Assembly (NCBI RefSeq): GCF_026627445.1
Contig: NZ_JAPNLJ010000011.1
Location: 150,626 to 214,625, forward strand
Source: Streptomyces sp. H27-H1
GTDB taxonomy: Bacteria > Actinomycetota > Actinomycetes > Streptomycetales > Streptomycetaceae
Length of the DNA: 64,000 nucleotides
Direction: 5' to 3'
The notes beneath the pieces are model-generated. The model searched no databases. It saw only the letters and a list, made by a program, of their open reading frames with translations, and had not been told where the DNA came from. This document shows positions 17,610-25,780 of the stretch, one piece after another (position 1 is the stretch's first letter; each line of letters opens with the position of its first letter). Both the position numbers and the translations under genes were made by a program.

Positions 17610-17645
17610 GGGAGCCCCCGGCGGCCGGGCCGGCCGGGGGCTCCC
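17610..17645. terminator. Strong hairpin terminator
   Basis: GGGAGCCCCCGGC at 17610-17622 is perfectly complementary to GCCGGGGGCTCCC at 17633-17645 around a ten-base loop. It lies between the end of the nitrobindin-like gene and the start of nur and separates their transcription. Confidence 0.8.
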
Positions 17646-17666
17646 ACGCGTACGGGCTCGCGCGCT

Positions 17667-18239
17667 CTAGCGGAAGAAGGCGATGCCGTCGTCGGGCATG
17701 TCCGGAAGGTTGCGCGCCATCTCCGCGACCTCCTCGGGCGTGACGACCTTCTTCAGCTGGGCCGACATGTACGGGCGCAGCTCCACCTCGGGGGTGGCCT
17801 TCTCGCCGACCCACATGAGGTCGCTCTTCACGTAGCCGTAGAGCCGCTTGCCACCGCTGTACGGGCCGGAGGCCGCGGTACGGGCGACGGCGTCGGTGAC
17901 CACGTCGATCTGCGGCTTCTTGTCGGCGAGCTCGCCGTACCAGACCTCTACGACGCCCTGGTCGCGGACCATGACGATCTCGACCTTGCGGTCCTTGTCG
18001 ATGCGCCAGTAGCCCGACTCGGACTCCAGCGGCCGCACCTTCTTGCCCTCGGCGTCGAGCACCCACGTGTGGGAGGTGTACTCCAGGAAGTCCCGGCCGT
18101 CCTGGCTGAAGACGACTTCCTGGCCGAAGTTGCACTTCTCCTCACCGGGGAAGTCGAACACGCCGGCGCCTTCCCAGTTGCCGAGGAGGAAGGCGATGGG
18201 GAGGAGACCCGGGTTCAGGTCGGACGGAATCTGGATCAT
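17667..18239 (-). CDS. Ferric nitrobindin-like (FABP/THAP4-type) protein
   Basis: The 190-residue protein is a ten-strand beta-barrel of the nitrobindin family, with the diagnostic GNWEGAG at residues 20-26 and the long barrel strands after it. In haem-binding nitrobindins a His in a C-terminal segment of the form HLxAxL is the proximal iron ligand. Here the equivalent segment reads RPYMSAQLKK, with Tyr where the His should be. This is the ferric nitrobindin-like subgroup, which may not bind haem in the standard way. The function is unknown. A conserved mini-protein gene lies just upstream. Confidence 0.85.
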   Translation of the reverse strand: MIQIPSDLNPGLLPIAFLLGNWEGAGVFDFPGEEKCNFGQEVVFSQDGRDFLEYTSHTWVLDAEGKKVRPLESESGYWRIDKDRKVEIVMVRDQGVVEVWYGELADKKPQIDVVTDAVARTAASGPYSGGKRLYGYVKSDLMWVGEKATPEVELRPYMSAQLKKVVTPEEVAEMARNLPDMPDDGIAFFR

Positions 18240-18311
18240 GGGTGGGTGCTCAGGCGATCTGTGTGAGGGGGTTGCGGCATCCGGGGCGGGCGGCGGCAGA
18301 TCCGAAGGGGA

Positions 18312-18413
18312 TCAGCGCTGGCCCTGGTACAGCTTCTTCACGGCCAGTCCGGAGAAGGCGAGGACGCCGACGCAGACCAGGACCAGCAGGGAAGTGAAGA
18401 CTGCCTCAAGCAC
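18312..18413 (-). CDS. Single-helix mini membrane protein (33 residues)
   Basis: From GTG 18413 the minus strand encodes 33 residues: VLEAVFTSLLVLVCVGVLAF, then SGLAVKKLYQGQR. One membrane helix (residues 5-24) is followed by a basic tail. A GAGGAG ribosome site sits eight bases before the GTG. It is upstream of the nitrobindin-like gene on the same strand, 72 bp away. The length, RBS and positive-inside tail support a real gene; the function is unknown. A GC hairpin at 18442-18467 marks the upstream boundary. Confidence 0.75.
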   Translation of the reverse strand: MLEAVFTSLLVLVCVGVLAFSGLAVKKLYQGQR

Positions 18414-18557
18414 GGGGTGCTCCTCGGAGTGAGTGACAGGGGGTCCCCCGGGCGGAGTCCGGGGGAACTACGGGGCCGGTCCCCAAGCCTACTGGGCCGG
18501 GGACCGGGGCACGGTGTGAGGTAGCCCGTAGGGCGGACCGCGGGGCTTCCCGCCCTG

Positions 18558-19517
18558 CTAGCCGAGCAGCTGGTGCTGGAGGATCACCGTCTGGTGGAAC
18601 GGCACGGTCGCCACCTCGCCCTCGCGGGTCTGCAGGATGACGGCCTGGATGTCGCCGGACTGGACGCAGCCCGCCTTGACCTGCTCATCGCCGACCGGCT
18701 TCGACTCCGCGAAGAGCGAGACGAAGTTGAGGGGCGGCGCGGACTGGCCCGATTTGCCCTTGCTCCAGTCCAGATCGGAGCCCATCAGCCGGACGTCCTT
18801 CAGCTTCATGGTCGGACCACATCCGTTGAAGGTGTCCACGAAGCCCGAGGCGTGGAAACGCAGCAGGTAGACGCGGGTGCGGGTGCCGTCCGGGGTGGTC
18901 CATCCGCGGGCGGCGATCTGGCGCAGTCCCTCGTTGGTGAACTGCTCCTTCATCTTCTCGCGTTCGGCGGCCTCGTACTCCGCCAGGAAAGTGTCGACCG
19001 CCACCACCCCGTCCTTCTCCAGCTTCAGCTCGGAGTCGGGAGCCGAGCCGGTGGGAGCGGGCAGGAGCAGCTCCGTGAGGCCCGCGTAGTGGATGCCGTC
19101 CGGGTTGTCCTCGGCGAACGGCAGGGCGGCGCCCGCCGGCAATGCCGGCCTGGTCGGCGCCGGGTACGTCCAGCGGCCGTCGGCCTTGGTGGACAGGCCC
19201 GGAATGTCAGTGCGCTCGGGCTCGGTGACCTCGTACGCGACTCCCGCGCCGACGGCGCCGAAGACCAGTACGGCGGCGGTCCAGCGCAGCGCGGCGAGCA
19301 GCTTGCGGCGGTCCTTGGGCGCGACCGGCGCCTCGGGAGCCGCCGGGACAGCGGGGGACCCGTACGCGTTCGCCGGATTCTCGGAGGACACCGAGGGCAC
19401 GGAGGACTCGGGGACCAGCGTGGGCGCGGGAACGGTGTCCTTGGCCACGGCCGCCTGCGGGAAGGCGGCGTCCTCGACGGGCGCCGGCTCCGCTCCGGTG
19501 ATGCTCTGCTCGGTCAC
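18558..19517 (-). CDS. Membrane-anchored secreted-domain protein, third of three
   Basis: The 319-residue protein has a Pro/Ala-rich cytoplasmic N-terminus (about 75 residues), one membrane helix (LRWTAAVLVFGAVGAGVAYE) and an extracellular domain. The domain has a Cys pair (FNGCGPTMKLKDVRL and KAGCVQSGDIQAV) that could form a disulfide. It starts with GTG 19517, overlapping the previous gene by 4 bp. It shares its layout with the two upstream genes, so the three probably form a complex or serve one process. No family is recognised. Confidence 0.72.
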   Translation of the reverse strand: MTEQSITGAEPAPVEDAAFPQAAVAKDTVPAPTLVPESSVPSVSSENPANAYGSPAVPAAPEAPVAPKDRRKLLAALRWTAAVLVFGAVGAGVAYEVTEPERTDIPGLSTKADGRWTYPAPTRPALPAGAALPFAEDNPDGIHYAGLTELLLPAPTGSAPDSELKLEKDGVVAVDTFLAEYEAAEREKMKEQFTNEGLRQIAARGWTTPDGTRTRVYLLRFHASGFVDTFNGCGPTMKLKDVRLMGSDLDWSKGKSGQSAPPLNFVSLFAESKPVGDEQVKAGCVQSGDIQAVILQTREGEVATVPFHQTVILQHQLLG

Positions 19518-20353
19518 GCGGACTCCCCGGGGGACTTCAGGTGGTTCAACTGGTTCTTGAAGAACTGGACGGCGTCGGAGTTCGAGAAGGGCTTGGCCCC
19601 GTAGGCGCGGAAGGTGATCATCACGTCGCCCTCGACTGCCACGCAGTCCAGGGAGTCGATCTTCTCCTTCTTCTCCTGGCCGATCGCCATCAGCGAGCAC
19701 TTGGCGGCCGGGAATCCGTCCACCTTCGGCGCGTCCCGGTCGTCGCCCGTGGCTTCGAGGAACTTCTTGCTGACTTCGGAGAGCTTGCCGACCGCGGCGG
19801 GGTCGGCCTGCATGATGCGGACCTCGACGACGTTGTAGGAGCCATCCCTGACGTAGCTGCGGCCGGCCAGGCCCTTGAGCTTCAGGTCGGCCAGCGCCTC
19901 GTCGCGCTTCTTGCGGTCGGAGCTGGAGAGGCCGCCGCGGGCTTCCTTGAAGCCCTCGACCGCCTTCTCGCCCGAGACGAAGAAGTTGTTGCCGTCCTGT
20001 GCGAGGTCCGGTCCCAGCTCGAAAGCGGACGGGACCGGCAGCAGCTTGCCCGAGAGGGCGTTCGCCGGAACGGGACCGGGCTCGGCCGGCTTCTCGTACC
20101 GCTCGCTCCGGGGCACCCAGTAGGCGGTGGGCGCATCCCGGTCGGCGTCCGCAAGGGCGACGGAGGCCCAGACACCACCGCCCACGAGGGCGGCCACCGC
20201 GCCGACGCCGGCGACCAGGGCGAACGCCTTGCGGCCGGGCCTGCGCGCGGGCGCCACGGACGCGGCCGCGTCGGTGTTCGGGTTCGGGTCGTCGCGGCCC
20301 TCGGCGGACACCTCGTCCGGGACCGGGGTCACGTGGTCGTGAGGCTCGGTCAC
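19514..20353 (-). CDS. Membrane-anchored secreted-domain protein, second of three
   Basis: The 279-residue protein has an acidic N-terminus, a membrane helix at about residues 43-68 (FALVAGVGAVAALVGGGVWASVALA) and an extracellular domain rich in Lys and Asp. Two Cys residues (AAKCSLMAIG, SLDCVAVEG) lie close together and could pair. It begins with GTG 20353 in a GTGA overlap with the gene before and ends in the same kind of overlap with the gene after. The function is not recognised; it resembles its neighbours in layout more than in sequence. Confidence 0.72.
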   Translation of the reverse strand: MTEPHDHVTPVPDEVSAEGRDDPNPNTDAAASVAPARRPGRKAFALVAGVGAVAALVGGGVWASVALADADRDAPTAYWVPRSERYEKPAEPGPVPANALSGKLLPVPSAFELGPDLAQDGNNFFVSGEKAVEGFKEARGGLSSSDRKKRDEALADLKLKGLAGRSYVRDGSYNVVEVRIMQADPAAVGKLSEVSKKFLEATGDDRDAPKVDGFPAAKCSLMAIGQEKKEKIDSLDCVAVEGDVMITFRAYGAKPFSNSDAVQFFKNQLNHLKSPGESA

Positions 20354-21213
20354 AGTCGCTCCAGCTGTCGCTTGGCCAGGTTCAGGACATCGCCCTGGGC
20401 GACCTTTCCCCGGTTGTTCACATAGTGGATGTCGAGCACGATGTCGCCGCGGCGGGCGATGGCCCGGCCGGCACGCATCGGAAGGTACCCGGGCTTCTCC
20501 TCGGCCTCGGAGTCCACCCAGACGTGCCCGAGGTCCGAGGCGAGACCAGGAATGGCCACCCCCTCGTTGCCCGCGTACTTCTTCTGCGGCATGTAGCTGG
20601 ACTGACCGGCCTGGTAGTCGTCCGCCCCGTCCCGGTCCTTGAACTGCAGCAGCTGCACGGTGACGAAAGTGCTGTCACCCTCCGTCCAGCTGACCGAAGC
20701 GAGCCGGCGGACATCCGTCTTGACCAGGTTGCGGAGCATGCGGTCCGGCTCTTCGAACCCGGTCGCCACGGAGTCGATGGTGTCGTATCCCTTGCCGACC
20801 ACCTTCGCCCCGCCCGGCGCGTCGATCAGCAGCGTCGCCAGGTCGCCGTCCGTCTTGTGCCAGCGGTTGGCGTTGATCGTCTCGTTCGTGGTGGCGCCAT
20901 CAGGCGCGAGTGCCTTCGGGGACACCGGGTCCTGCTGCGCCAGCGGGGCCAGCGGTGTCGGTTCGCGGTCGTACTGGATCGCGTAACCGGTGACCGTGCC
21001 CGCCAGGACGCCGAGGACTGCCGCACCGGCGATCAGGAGGAGTGCGCGGCCGCCGCGACGGCGGACAGCGGCCGGAGCTGCTTCCGGAGCTGCGTCGGTC
21101 CAAGCGCCGGGAGCGGCTTCGGGAGTGGCCGCCGAAGGTGCGTCCGGAGTGCCCGGTTCCGGGGCTTTCTCCGCCTCTTTCCGCTGCTCAGGGATGGTCT
21201 GTTCGTGTTCCAA
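20350..21213 (-). CDS. Membrane-anchored secreted-domain protein, first of three
   Basis: The 287-residue protein has a Pro/Ala/Glu-rich cytoplasmic N-terminus of about 50 residues, a membrane helix (RALLLIAGAAVLGVLAGTVTG) and an extracellular domain with no Cys. The ORF is open 65 codons further upstream, but that part overlaps an AT-rich promoter-like region. TTG 21213, behind a GGGGGG ribosome site with nine bases spacing, gives LEHEQTIPEQRKEAEKA and is preferred. It is the first gene of a three-gene unit linked by 4-bp overlaps. No family is recognised. Confidence 0.7.
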   Translation of the reverse strand: MEHEQTIPEQRKEAEKAPEPGTPDAPSAATPEAAPGAWTDAAPEAAPAAVRRRGGRALLLIAGAAVLGVLAGTVTGYAIQYDREPTPLAPLAQQDPVSPKALAPDGATTNETINANRWHKTDGDLATLLIDAPGGAKVVGKGYDTIDSVATGFEEPDRMLRNLVKTDVRRLASVSWTEGDSTFVTVQLLQFKDRDGADDYQAGQSSYMPQKKYAGNEGVAIPGLASDLGHVWVDSEAEEKPGYLPMRAGRAIARRGDIVLDIHYVNNRGKVAQGDVLNLAKRQLERL

Positions 21214-21329
21214 AAGAAGGTCCCCCCACAGGACTGGTAGTCGCGGACCGATCGCCCGCCTACACACAAGACACCCTGCCGTGAGGAGAACCGCAAAAAG
21301 CCTTATTACAATTTTATATCGGCCGGTTT

Positions 21330-21593
21330 TCAGTCGCCAGGAGGCCGTTTTCCGTCCAGTTCGTCCCACCACTCGTCGGACTTCGAGTCGCCCGAGGGGT
21401 CGTCCCACCAGCGGTCATCGGGGCCGCGCCGGTTCGCGACGATCGCGGCGACCGGCGGGATGACCATGGCGACGACGCACATGGCCACGGCGGCCTCGAC
21501 GGACCACAGGCGCACGAAGGACCAGGCGGAGACGAAGAGGAACAGGCATCCGCCCATGAGCAGGAAGTAGGCGCGGCGGCGCCGGGCGTACAT
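21330..21593 (-). CDS. DUF3099 family membrane protein
   Basis: The 87-residue protein starts with a basic MYARRRRAYF and has two membrane helices (residues 10-28 and 32-53). Its acidic Trp-rich tail (DDRWWDDPSGD, DEWWDELDG) is the hallmark of DUF3099 in Streptomyces. Function is unknown. The gene is closed on its upstream side by a bidirectional terminator and lies on the same strand as the three-gene unit after it, about 117 bp from the TTG start of that unit. Confidence 0.82.
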   Translation of the reverse strand: MYARRRRAYFLLMGGCLFLFVSAWSFVRLWSVEAAVAMCVVAMVIPPVAAIVANRRGPDDRWWDDPSGDSKSDEWWDELDGKRPPGD

Positions 21594-21647
21594 GCCTTCA
21601 GGGTAGAGCGGGAAGCGGCCCCCTGCGAAGGACTCCGGGACGGCACG

Positions 21648-21698
21648 AAGGGCCGCACCCCGATCCAGTGGCGTCCAACCCCCGGGGGTGCGGCCCTT
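21648..21698. terminator. Hairpin terminator between DUF1416 and DUF3099 genes
   Basis: AAGGGCCGCACCCC at 21648-21661 is perfectly complementary to GGGGTGCGGCCCTT at 21685-21698. The loop of about 23 bases is GC-rich. It lies just downstream of the DUF1416 coding region on the minus strand and would end the sulfurtransferase transcript. Confidence 0.78.
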
Positions 21699-21730
21699 CG
21701 GCCGGTCGTACGGTCACACAGCTGCGGTGC

Positions 21731-22021
21731 TCAGACCGCGATCGCCACGTCCGTCACGCCGCCGGACTCGACGACGACCACGGCGCGGTCCGCCTGGGCG
21801 CCGGGCACGAGCGCGCGCAGCGTCCAGGAGCCCTCGGCCGCGTAGAAGCGGAACTGGCCGGTCGCGGAGGTCGGGACCTCTGCGGTGAACTCGCCGGTCG
21901 AGTCCAGCAGCCGCACGTAACCGCTGATGGGCTCGCCGTCCTTGGTGACCTGGCCCTGGATGGCCGTCTCACCGGGCTTCAGCGTCGAGAGGTCGGGCCC
22001 GCCGATCTTTGCTCCACACAT
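21731..22021 (-). CDS. DUF1416 (SseC-like) protein
   Basis: The 96-residue protein has the N-terminal [11 protein letters not shown], with a conserved Cys2, and a carboxypeptidase-regulatory-like beta-sandwich ([22 protein letters not shown]). It is the DUF1416 family, called SseC in mycobacteria, where it follows the cysA-type thiosulfate sulfurtransferase gene just as here. This supports a role in thiosulfate or sulfane-sulfur handling, though the biochemistry is unknown. The gap to the sulfurtransferase gene is 65 bp and both share the minus strand. Confidence 0.88.
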   Translation of the reverse strand: MCGAKIGGPDLSTLKPGETAIQGQVTKDGEPISGYVRLLDSTGEFTAEVPTSATGQFRFYAAEGSWTLRALVPGAQADRAVVVVESGGVTDVAIAV

Positions 22022-22086
22022 GTTCTCTGTCCTGTCCTAGAGAGGGATGACTACGGGCGTCGCGTGCCCGGAACTACTTGGCGGGA

Positions 22087-22932
22087 TTACTTGTTGGCGC
22101 CGAGCTCGATCGGCACGCCGACCAGCGAGCCGTACTCGGTCCACGAGCCGTCGTAGTTCTTGACGTTCTCCTGGCCCAGGAGCTCGTGCAGAACGAACCA
22201 CGTGAGCGCGGAGCGCTCACCGATGCGGCAGTAGGCGATGGTGTCCTTCGCCAGGTCGACCTGCTCGGCCTGGTAGAGGGCGGTGAGCTCCGCGTCGGAC
22301 TTGAAGGTGCCGTCGTCGTTGGCGTTCTTCGACCACGGGATGTTGCGGGCGCTCGGGATGTGACCCGGACGCTGCGACTGCTCCTGCGGGAGGTGCGCCG
22401 GCGCGAGCAGCTTGCCCGAGAACTCGTCGGGCGAGCGGACGTCGACCAGGTTCTTCGAACCGATCGCGGCGACCGCGTCGTCACGGAAGGCGCGGATCGA
22501 GGTGTCCTGGGCCTTGGCCTTGTACTGGGTGGCCGCGCGGGCGGGGACCTCGTTGCCGTCGACCAGGTCGCGGGAGTCGAGCTCCCACTTCTTGCGGCCG
22601 CCGTCGAGCAGGCGGACGTCCTGGTGGCCGTACAGCTTGAAGTACCAGTAGGCGTAGGACGCGAACCAGTTGTTGTTGCCGCCGTAGAGGACGACGGTGT
22701 CGTCGTTGGAGATGCCCTTGGCGGAGAGGAGCTTCTCGAAGCCCTCCTGGTCCACGAAGTCGCGGCGGACCGGGTCCTGGAGGTCGCTCTTCCAGTCGAT
22801 CCGGACGGCGTTGGTGATGTGGTTCTTGTCGTACGCGGCCGTGTCTTCGTCGACCTCGACGATGACGACGTTCGCGTCGTTCAGGTGGGCCTCGACCCAG
22901 TCGGCGTCTACAAGGACGTCGCTGCGGCTCAT
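22087..22932 (-). CDS. cysA: Thiosulfate/3-mercaptopyruvate sulfurtransferase (CysA type)
   Basis: The 281-residue enzyme has two rhodanese domains. The C-terminal one carries the catalytic loop CRIGERS with Cys at residue 235, the loop seen in actinobacterial CysA2. It moves sulfane sulfur from thiosulfate to an acceptor in the cytoplasm. The ORF opens 50 codons earlier, but ATG 22932, with a GAGGAGAACACC ribosome site and the MSRSDVLVDADWVEAHL start, is clearly right. A Cys-containing leader ORF lies about 200 bp upstream and probably controls expression. The DUF1416 partner follows. Confidence 0.93.
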   Translation of the reverse strand: MSRSDVLVDADWVEAHLNDANVVIVEVDEDTAAYDKNHITNAVRIDWKSDLQDPVRRDFVDQEGFEKLLSAKGISNDDTVVLYGGNNNWFASYAYWYFKLYGHQDVRLLDGGRKKWELDSRDLVDGNEVPARAATQYKAKAQDTSIRAFRDDAVAAIGSKNLVDVRSPDEFSGKLLAPAHLPQEQSQRPGHIPSARNIPWSKNANDDGTFKSDAELTALYQAEQVDLAKDTIAYCRIGERSALTWFVLHELLGQENVKNYDGSWTEYGSLVGVPIELGANK

Positions 22933-23134
22933 GGTGTTCTCCTCCGGGGCAGTGTGCGGCGGGGTGGTGCTGGTGGTGCAGGGGCGTGTCTTCCGGGTGC
23001 TCCCCCAGCTACCGCTGGGAGGTGCCCCCTCGCGGATCCTGTTGCGGGTGGCTTCAGGAGGGCGGGAGGCAGGGGCGGTCACACGGGAAAGCGGAAGGCC
23101 GTCGTCCGGCTATGGAGCGGGATGCGCTCACACG

Positions 23135-23218
23135 TCACATGGATCGACAGAGCATGGCGGCGACGCGACACAGGTCTACTGCCCGTCGCTTCGTGAGGTC
23201 CGCCTGCTGATGCTTCAT
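23135..23218 (-). CDS. Cys-containing leader peptide upstream of the sulfurtransferase gene
   Basis: ATG 23218 opens a 27-residue peptide ending in RRAVDLCRVAAMLCRSM. The pattern of basic residues followed by DLCRV and a second LCR near the C-terminus is that of the actinobacterial putative leader peptides found before sulfur genes. In mycobacteria, Cys-rich upstream ORFs act in cysteine-responsive attenuation. No ribosome site precedes it, but a -10 box TACGAT ends eight bases before the ATG, so it is probably leaderless. It lies about 200 bp ahead of the sulfurtransferase start on the same strand. Confidence 0.82.
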   Translation of the reverse strand: MKHQQADLTKRRAVDLCRVAAMLCRSM

Positions 23219-23226
23219 AGCCATGG

Positions 23227-23256
23227 ATCGTAGGGACGAATCGGCCGCCCTGTCAC
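23227..23256 (-). promoter_or_regulatory. Promoter of the leader-sulfurtransferase unit
   Basis: On the minus strand a -35-like GTGACA (23251-23256) and a -10 TACGAT (23227-23232) are separated by 18 bp. Initiation is expected at or next to the leader ATG at 23218. This is read by eye from the motif alone. Confidence 0.5.
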
Positions 23257-23382
23257 CGTCGTGTCATATTCCGAGACAGGATCGTCCGGATATTGAGATA
23301 GAGGCGCCCTGGGGAGCTCTCGACCGAGGCCCGGGGGCCCTCGTGCGGCCCGCCCATCTGCGGATCGGACCTCCCCGTCTCA

Positions 23383-24099
23383 CTATCCGGCCAACGTCAG
23401 ATTCGTACCGCCCAGAGTGAGGCGCACACCGGCCTCGTCCGAGGTCAGCGCCGTCAGCTCGACCCCCGACGGCAGACCGACGTCGAGCCGCCGGTCGAAG
23501 TCGGTCTTCTTCCGGACCACCGCCTCGATCCCGGGAAGGCCCTCGCCCGGCACCTCGTCGGCCCGCACCCGGACGATCTTCGAACCTTTGCCCTCGCCGG
23601 CGTCGACGAGGGAGACCGTCGACACCACGCTGCGGCTGAGCGTCCTGCCGAGGAACTCCACGCTCGCGGTGACCTTCACCTTGCCCGGCGCCCCGCCGTA
23701 GGCGACCGTCACCCCGGACTGCGCGGCCGCGGTCAGATCGGCGTACGTGATGAGCGTCGATCCCTTGGCGTCCCGGGCGGTGCCGCCGCTGTAGTCGCCG
23801 TTCAGCTCCACTCCGCGGAAGGCGACCTGCAACTGGGACAGGTGCGTCTTGCGGCCGTCCGTGGTCGCCACGTCGAGGCCGGCCACCTTCAGGTCGACCT
23901 GGTCCAGGTCGTGGGAAAGTGCCTGGGTCAGGAACGGGAACCCGTGGATGTCCACGTCCACTCCCCCGGACAGGCCCTGCCGGGCCTGGATCCGGTCCGC
24001 CAGCCGGTCCTCGGCATAGCCGGCCGCCCAGCGGTCCAGGCCGACGAACAGGCCTCCGAGCACCACTCCGATGATCACAACGACACGCAGGACACGCAC
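23383..24099 (-). CDS. DUF2993 lipid-binding-like protein
   Basis: The 238-residue protein has a membrane anchor or signal segment at residues 3-22 (VLRVVVIIGVVLGGLFVGL) and a beta-rich DUF2993 domain with the conserved HGFPFLTQALSHDLDQVDLKV segment near residue 55. Such domains sit outside the membrane and may bind lipids; no activity is established. GTG 24099 has a good GGGGGTGG ribosome site and is preferred over the longer ORF. It is on the same strand as the sulfur genes but separated from the leader by about 165 bp. Confidence 0.85.
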   Translation of the reverse strand: MRVLRVVVIIGVVLGGLFVGLDRWAAGYAEDRLADRIQARQGLSGGVDVDIHGFPFLTQALSHDLDQVDLKVAGLDVATTDGRKTHLSQLQVAFRGVELNGDYSGGTARDAKGSTLITYADLTAAAQSGVTVAYGGAPGKVKVTASVEFLGRTLSRSVVSTVSLVDAGEGKGSKIVRVRADEVPGEGLPGIEAVVRKKTDFDRRLDVGLPSGVELTALTSDEAGVRLTLGGTNLTLAG

Positions 24100-24315
24100 G
24101 TGTCCACCCCCAGACGATCGGTACGTCGACCCAGTGGACCATGCCCGGCTGTCGGGGCGGTGTGAGACGGAAGCGAGGCGGGTGTTCGGCGGGTGTGAGG
24201 CGGGTGCGCTCCGACGTACCGCCGGCCGGTGTGCGGGTGTGACGACGCCCGCCCCGCACGAGCGGGACGGGCGCACGGGGAGCCCGCCGGGGGCGAGGGC
24301 CCGGAGGCGGGGGCC

Positions 24316-25770
24316 TCAGCCCACCACCCGGCCGATCAGGTAGACCGCCGGAGCCGCCGCGGCCAGCGGCAGCGCGACACCGGCCGTCATGTGGACGAAC
24401 TTCGACGGGTAGTCGTACGCCGCCACGCGCAGCCCGATCAGCGCGCACACCCCGGCCGCGAGGCCGATCAGCGCACCACCCGCGCCGACGGACGTCAGCC
24501 CGCCCACGGCGATCCCCGCACCGGTCGCGGCGGCCAGCGAGACGCCGACCGAGACGGCGGTGGGCAGCGGAAGCGCCCGGGCGAAGACGGCCACCGCCAC
24601 GGCGGCTCCGCCCACGCTCACGGCGGCGGAGTCGGCGGCGAGGTAGCCGGCGCAGACGATGGCCAGCGCGGCCGAGGCCACCGAGGCCATCAGCCCGTAC
24701 ATCCGCTCGTCCGGATCGGCGTGGCTGCGCAGCTGGAGCACCAGCGTCAGCAGCACCCAGGCGCCGAGGGTGCCGACGATCGCGCCGGGACCGTACGGCT
24801 CGTCCACCGCGAGCACGGCCGCATCGGCGACGAGGGCTCCGGCGAAGGCCAGTGCGATGCCCTGACGGGCCGGCCACATGCCGTTGAGCCGGAACCAGCC
24901 GGCCGCGGTGAGGCCCTGCAGGGCGATCAGGGGCGCGAGCAGCGCGAACTCGCCCAGAGCGGCGGCGCCCGCGATGACCAGCCCGAGGGCGGCCGTCAGT
25001 ATGGCCGCCTGCGGACCGGGATCGATGACCGGCGAGCGGCCTTCGGCGCGGGCCTGGGCCGGATCCACGGCGCGCAGCGTGTTGCCGGCGAGGGTCGGCG
25101 GCGACCAGGCGGGCTCCTCCCCGGCGGCCGCCCCGTCACCCACCGGAGGCTCGACGGGAGCCCCGGCAGGGACCTCGGCCGCCTGCTGCGGGAGGTACGC
25201 GGCCGGCTCCGCGGCCCACTCCTGGCCGGGGGCCGGGGCCTGGAACTCGACCGGGGCCTGGGCCTGGGCCTGGAGAGGGTCGGCCGGGCCGGGGTACGGC
25301 GGCAGGTAGGCGTTCTCCCCCCACTGCTGCGGGGGCTCGGCCTGCGGTGCCTGCTGCGCCTGCGCCTCGTCGCGGAACCAGTGGTCCGGGGCCGAGATCT
25401 GCGGGTTCTGCGGGTTCTGCGGGTAGGCCGGCGCCGCGTAAGGATCCGCGTAGGGATCGGCGTAGGGATCGGCGTACGACTGCTGCTGCCCCCAGTCCTG
25501 ACCGGGAACGGGCGCCTGGGAGTCCTGGACCTGCGGCTCCTCGCGGAACCAGCCCTCGGGGGCGACCGGGTACTGCGCCGGTACGCCGTCCAGCGGGACC
25601 TGGACCGGCTGGTACGAGGTGTCCCAGGTCGGGGACTGCCAGGTCTGGGTCCCGTACGGATCCGGCTGCTGTTGCTGTTGCTGCTCTTGCTGCAGTTGCC
25701 GTTGCTGCTCTTGCTGCTGCTGTTGCAGCTCCTGCATCCGCTGTCGCTGCTGTTCCTCGGGCGTGCTCAT
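24316..25770 (-). CDS. Gln-rich multi-pass membrane protein
   Basis: The 484-residue protein has a low-complexity N-terminal half: a poly-Gln stretch (residues 7-35), a repeated ADPY unit (three and a half copies near residue 100) and two WFR(E/D)E blocks. The C-terminal 230 residues hold about eight hydrophobic helices. It is probably an envelope protein with a long disordered cytoplasmic domain. No family is recognised beyond a general Streptomyces integral membrane protein. The next gene, encoding a ThiS/MoaD protein, lies 10 bp upstream on the same strand. Confidence 0.75.
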   Translation of the reverse strand: MSTPEEQQRQRMQELQQQQQEQQRQLQQEQQQQQQPDPYGTQTWQSPTWDTSYQPVQVPLDGVPAQYPVAPEGWFREEPQVQDSQAPVPGQDWGQQQSYADPYADPYADPYAAPAYPQNPQNPQISAPDHWFRDEAQAQQAPQAEPPQQWGENAYLPPYPGPADPLQAQAQAPVEFQAPAPGQEWAAEPAAYLPQQAAEVPAGAPVEPPVGDGAAAGEEPAWSPPTLAGNTLRAVDPAQARAEGRSPVIDPGPQAAILTAALGLVIAGAAALGEFALLAPLIALQGLTAAGWFRLNGMWPARQGIALAFAGALVADAAVLAVDEPYGPGAIVGTLGAWVLLTLVLQLRSHADPDERMYGLMASVASAALAIVCAGYLAADSAAVSVGGAAVAVAVFARALPLPTAVSVGVSLAAATGAGIAVGGLTSVGAGGALIGLAAGVCALIGLRVAAYDYPSKFVHMTAGVALPLAAAAPAVYLIGRVVG

Positions 25771-25780
25771 GAGACTCCGC

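Noticed and set aside
25680..25770. CTG/TTG-rich tract considered as a microsatellite
   Set aside because: It encodes poly-Gln at the start of the membrane protein on the minus strand; codon repeats explain it.
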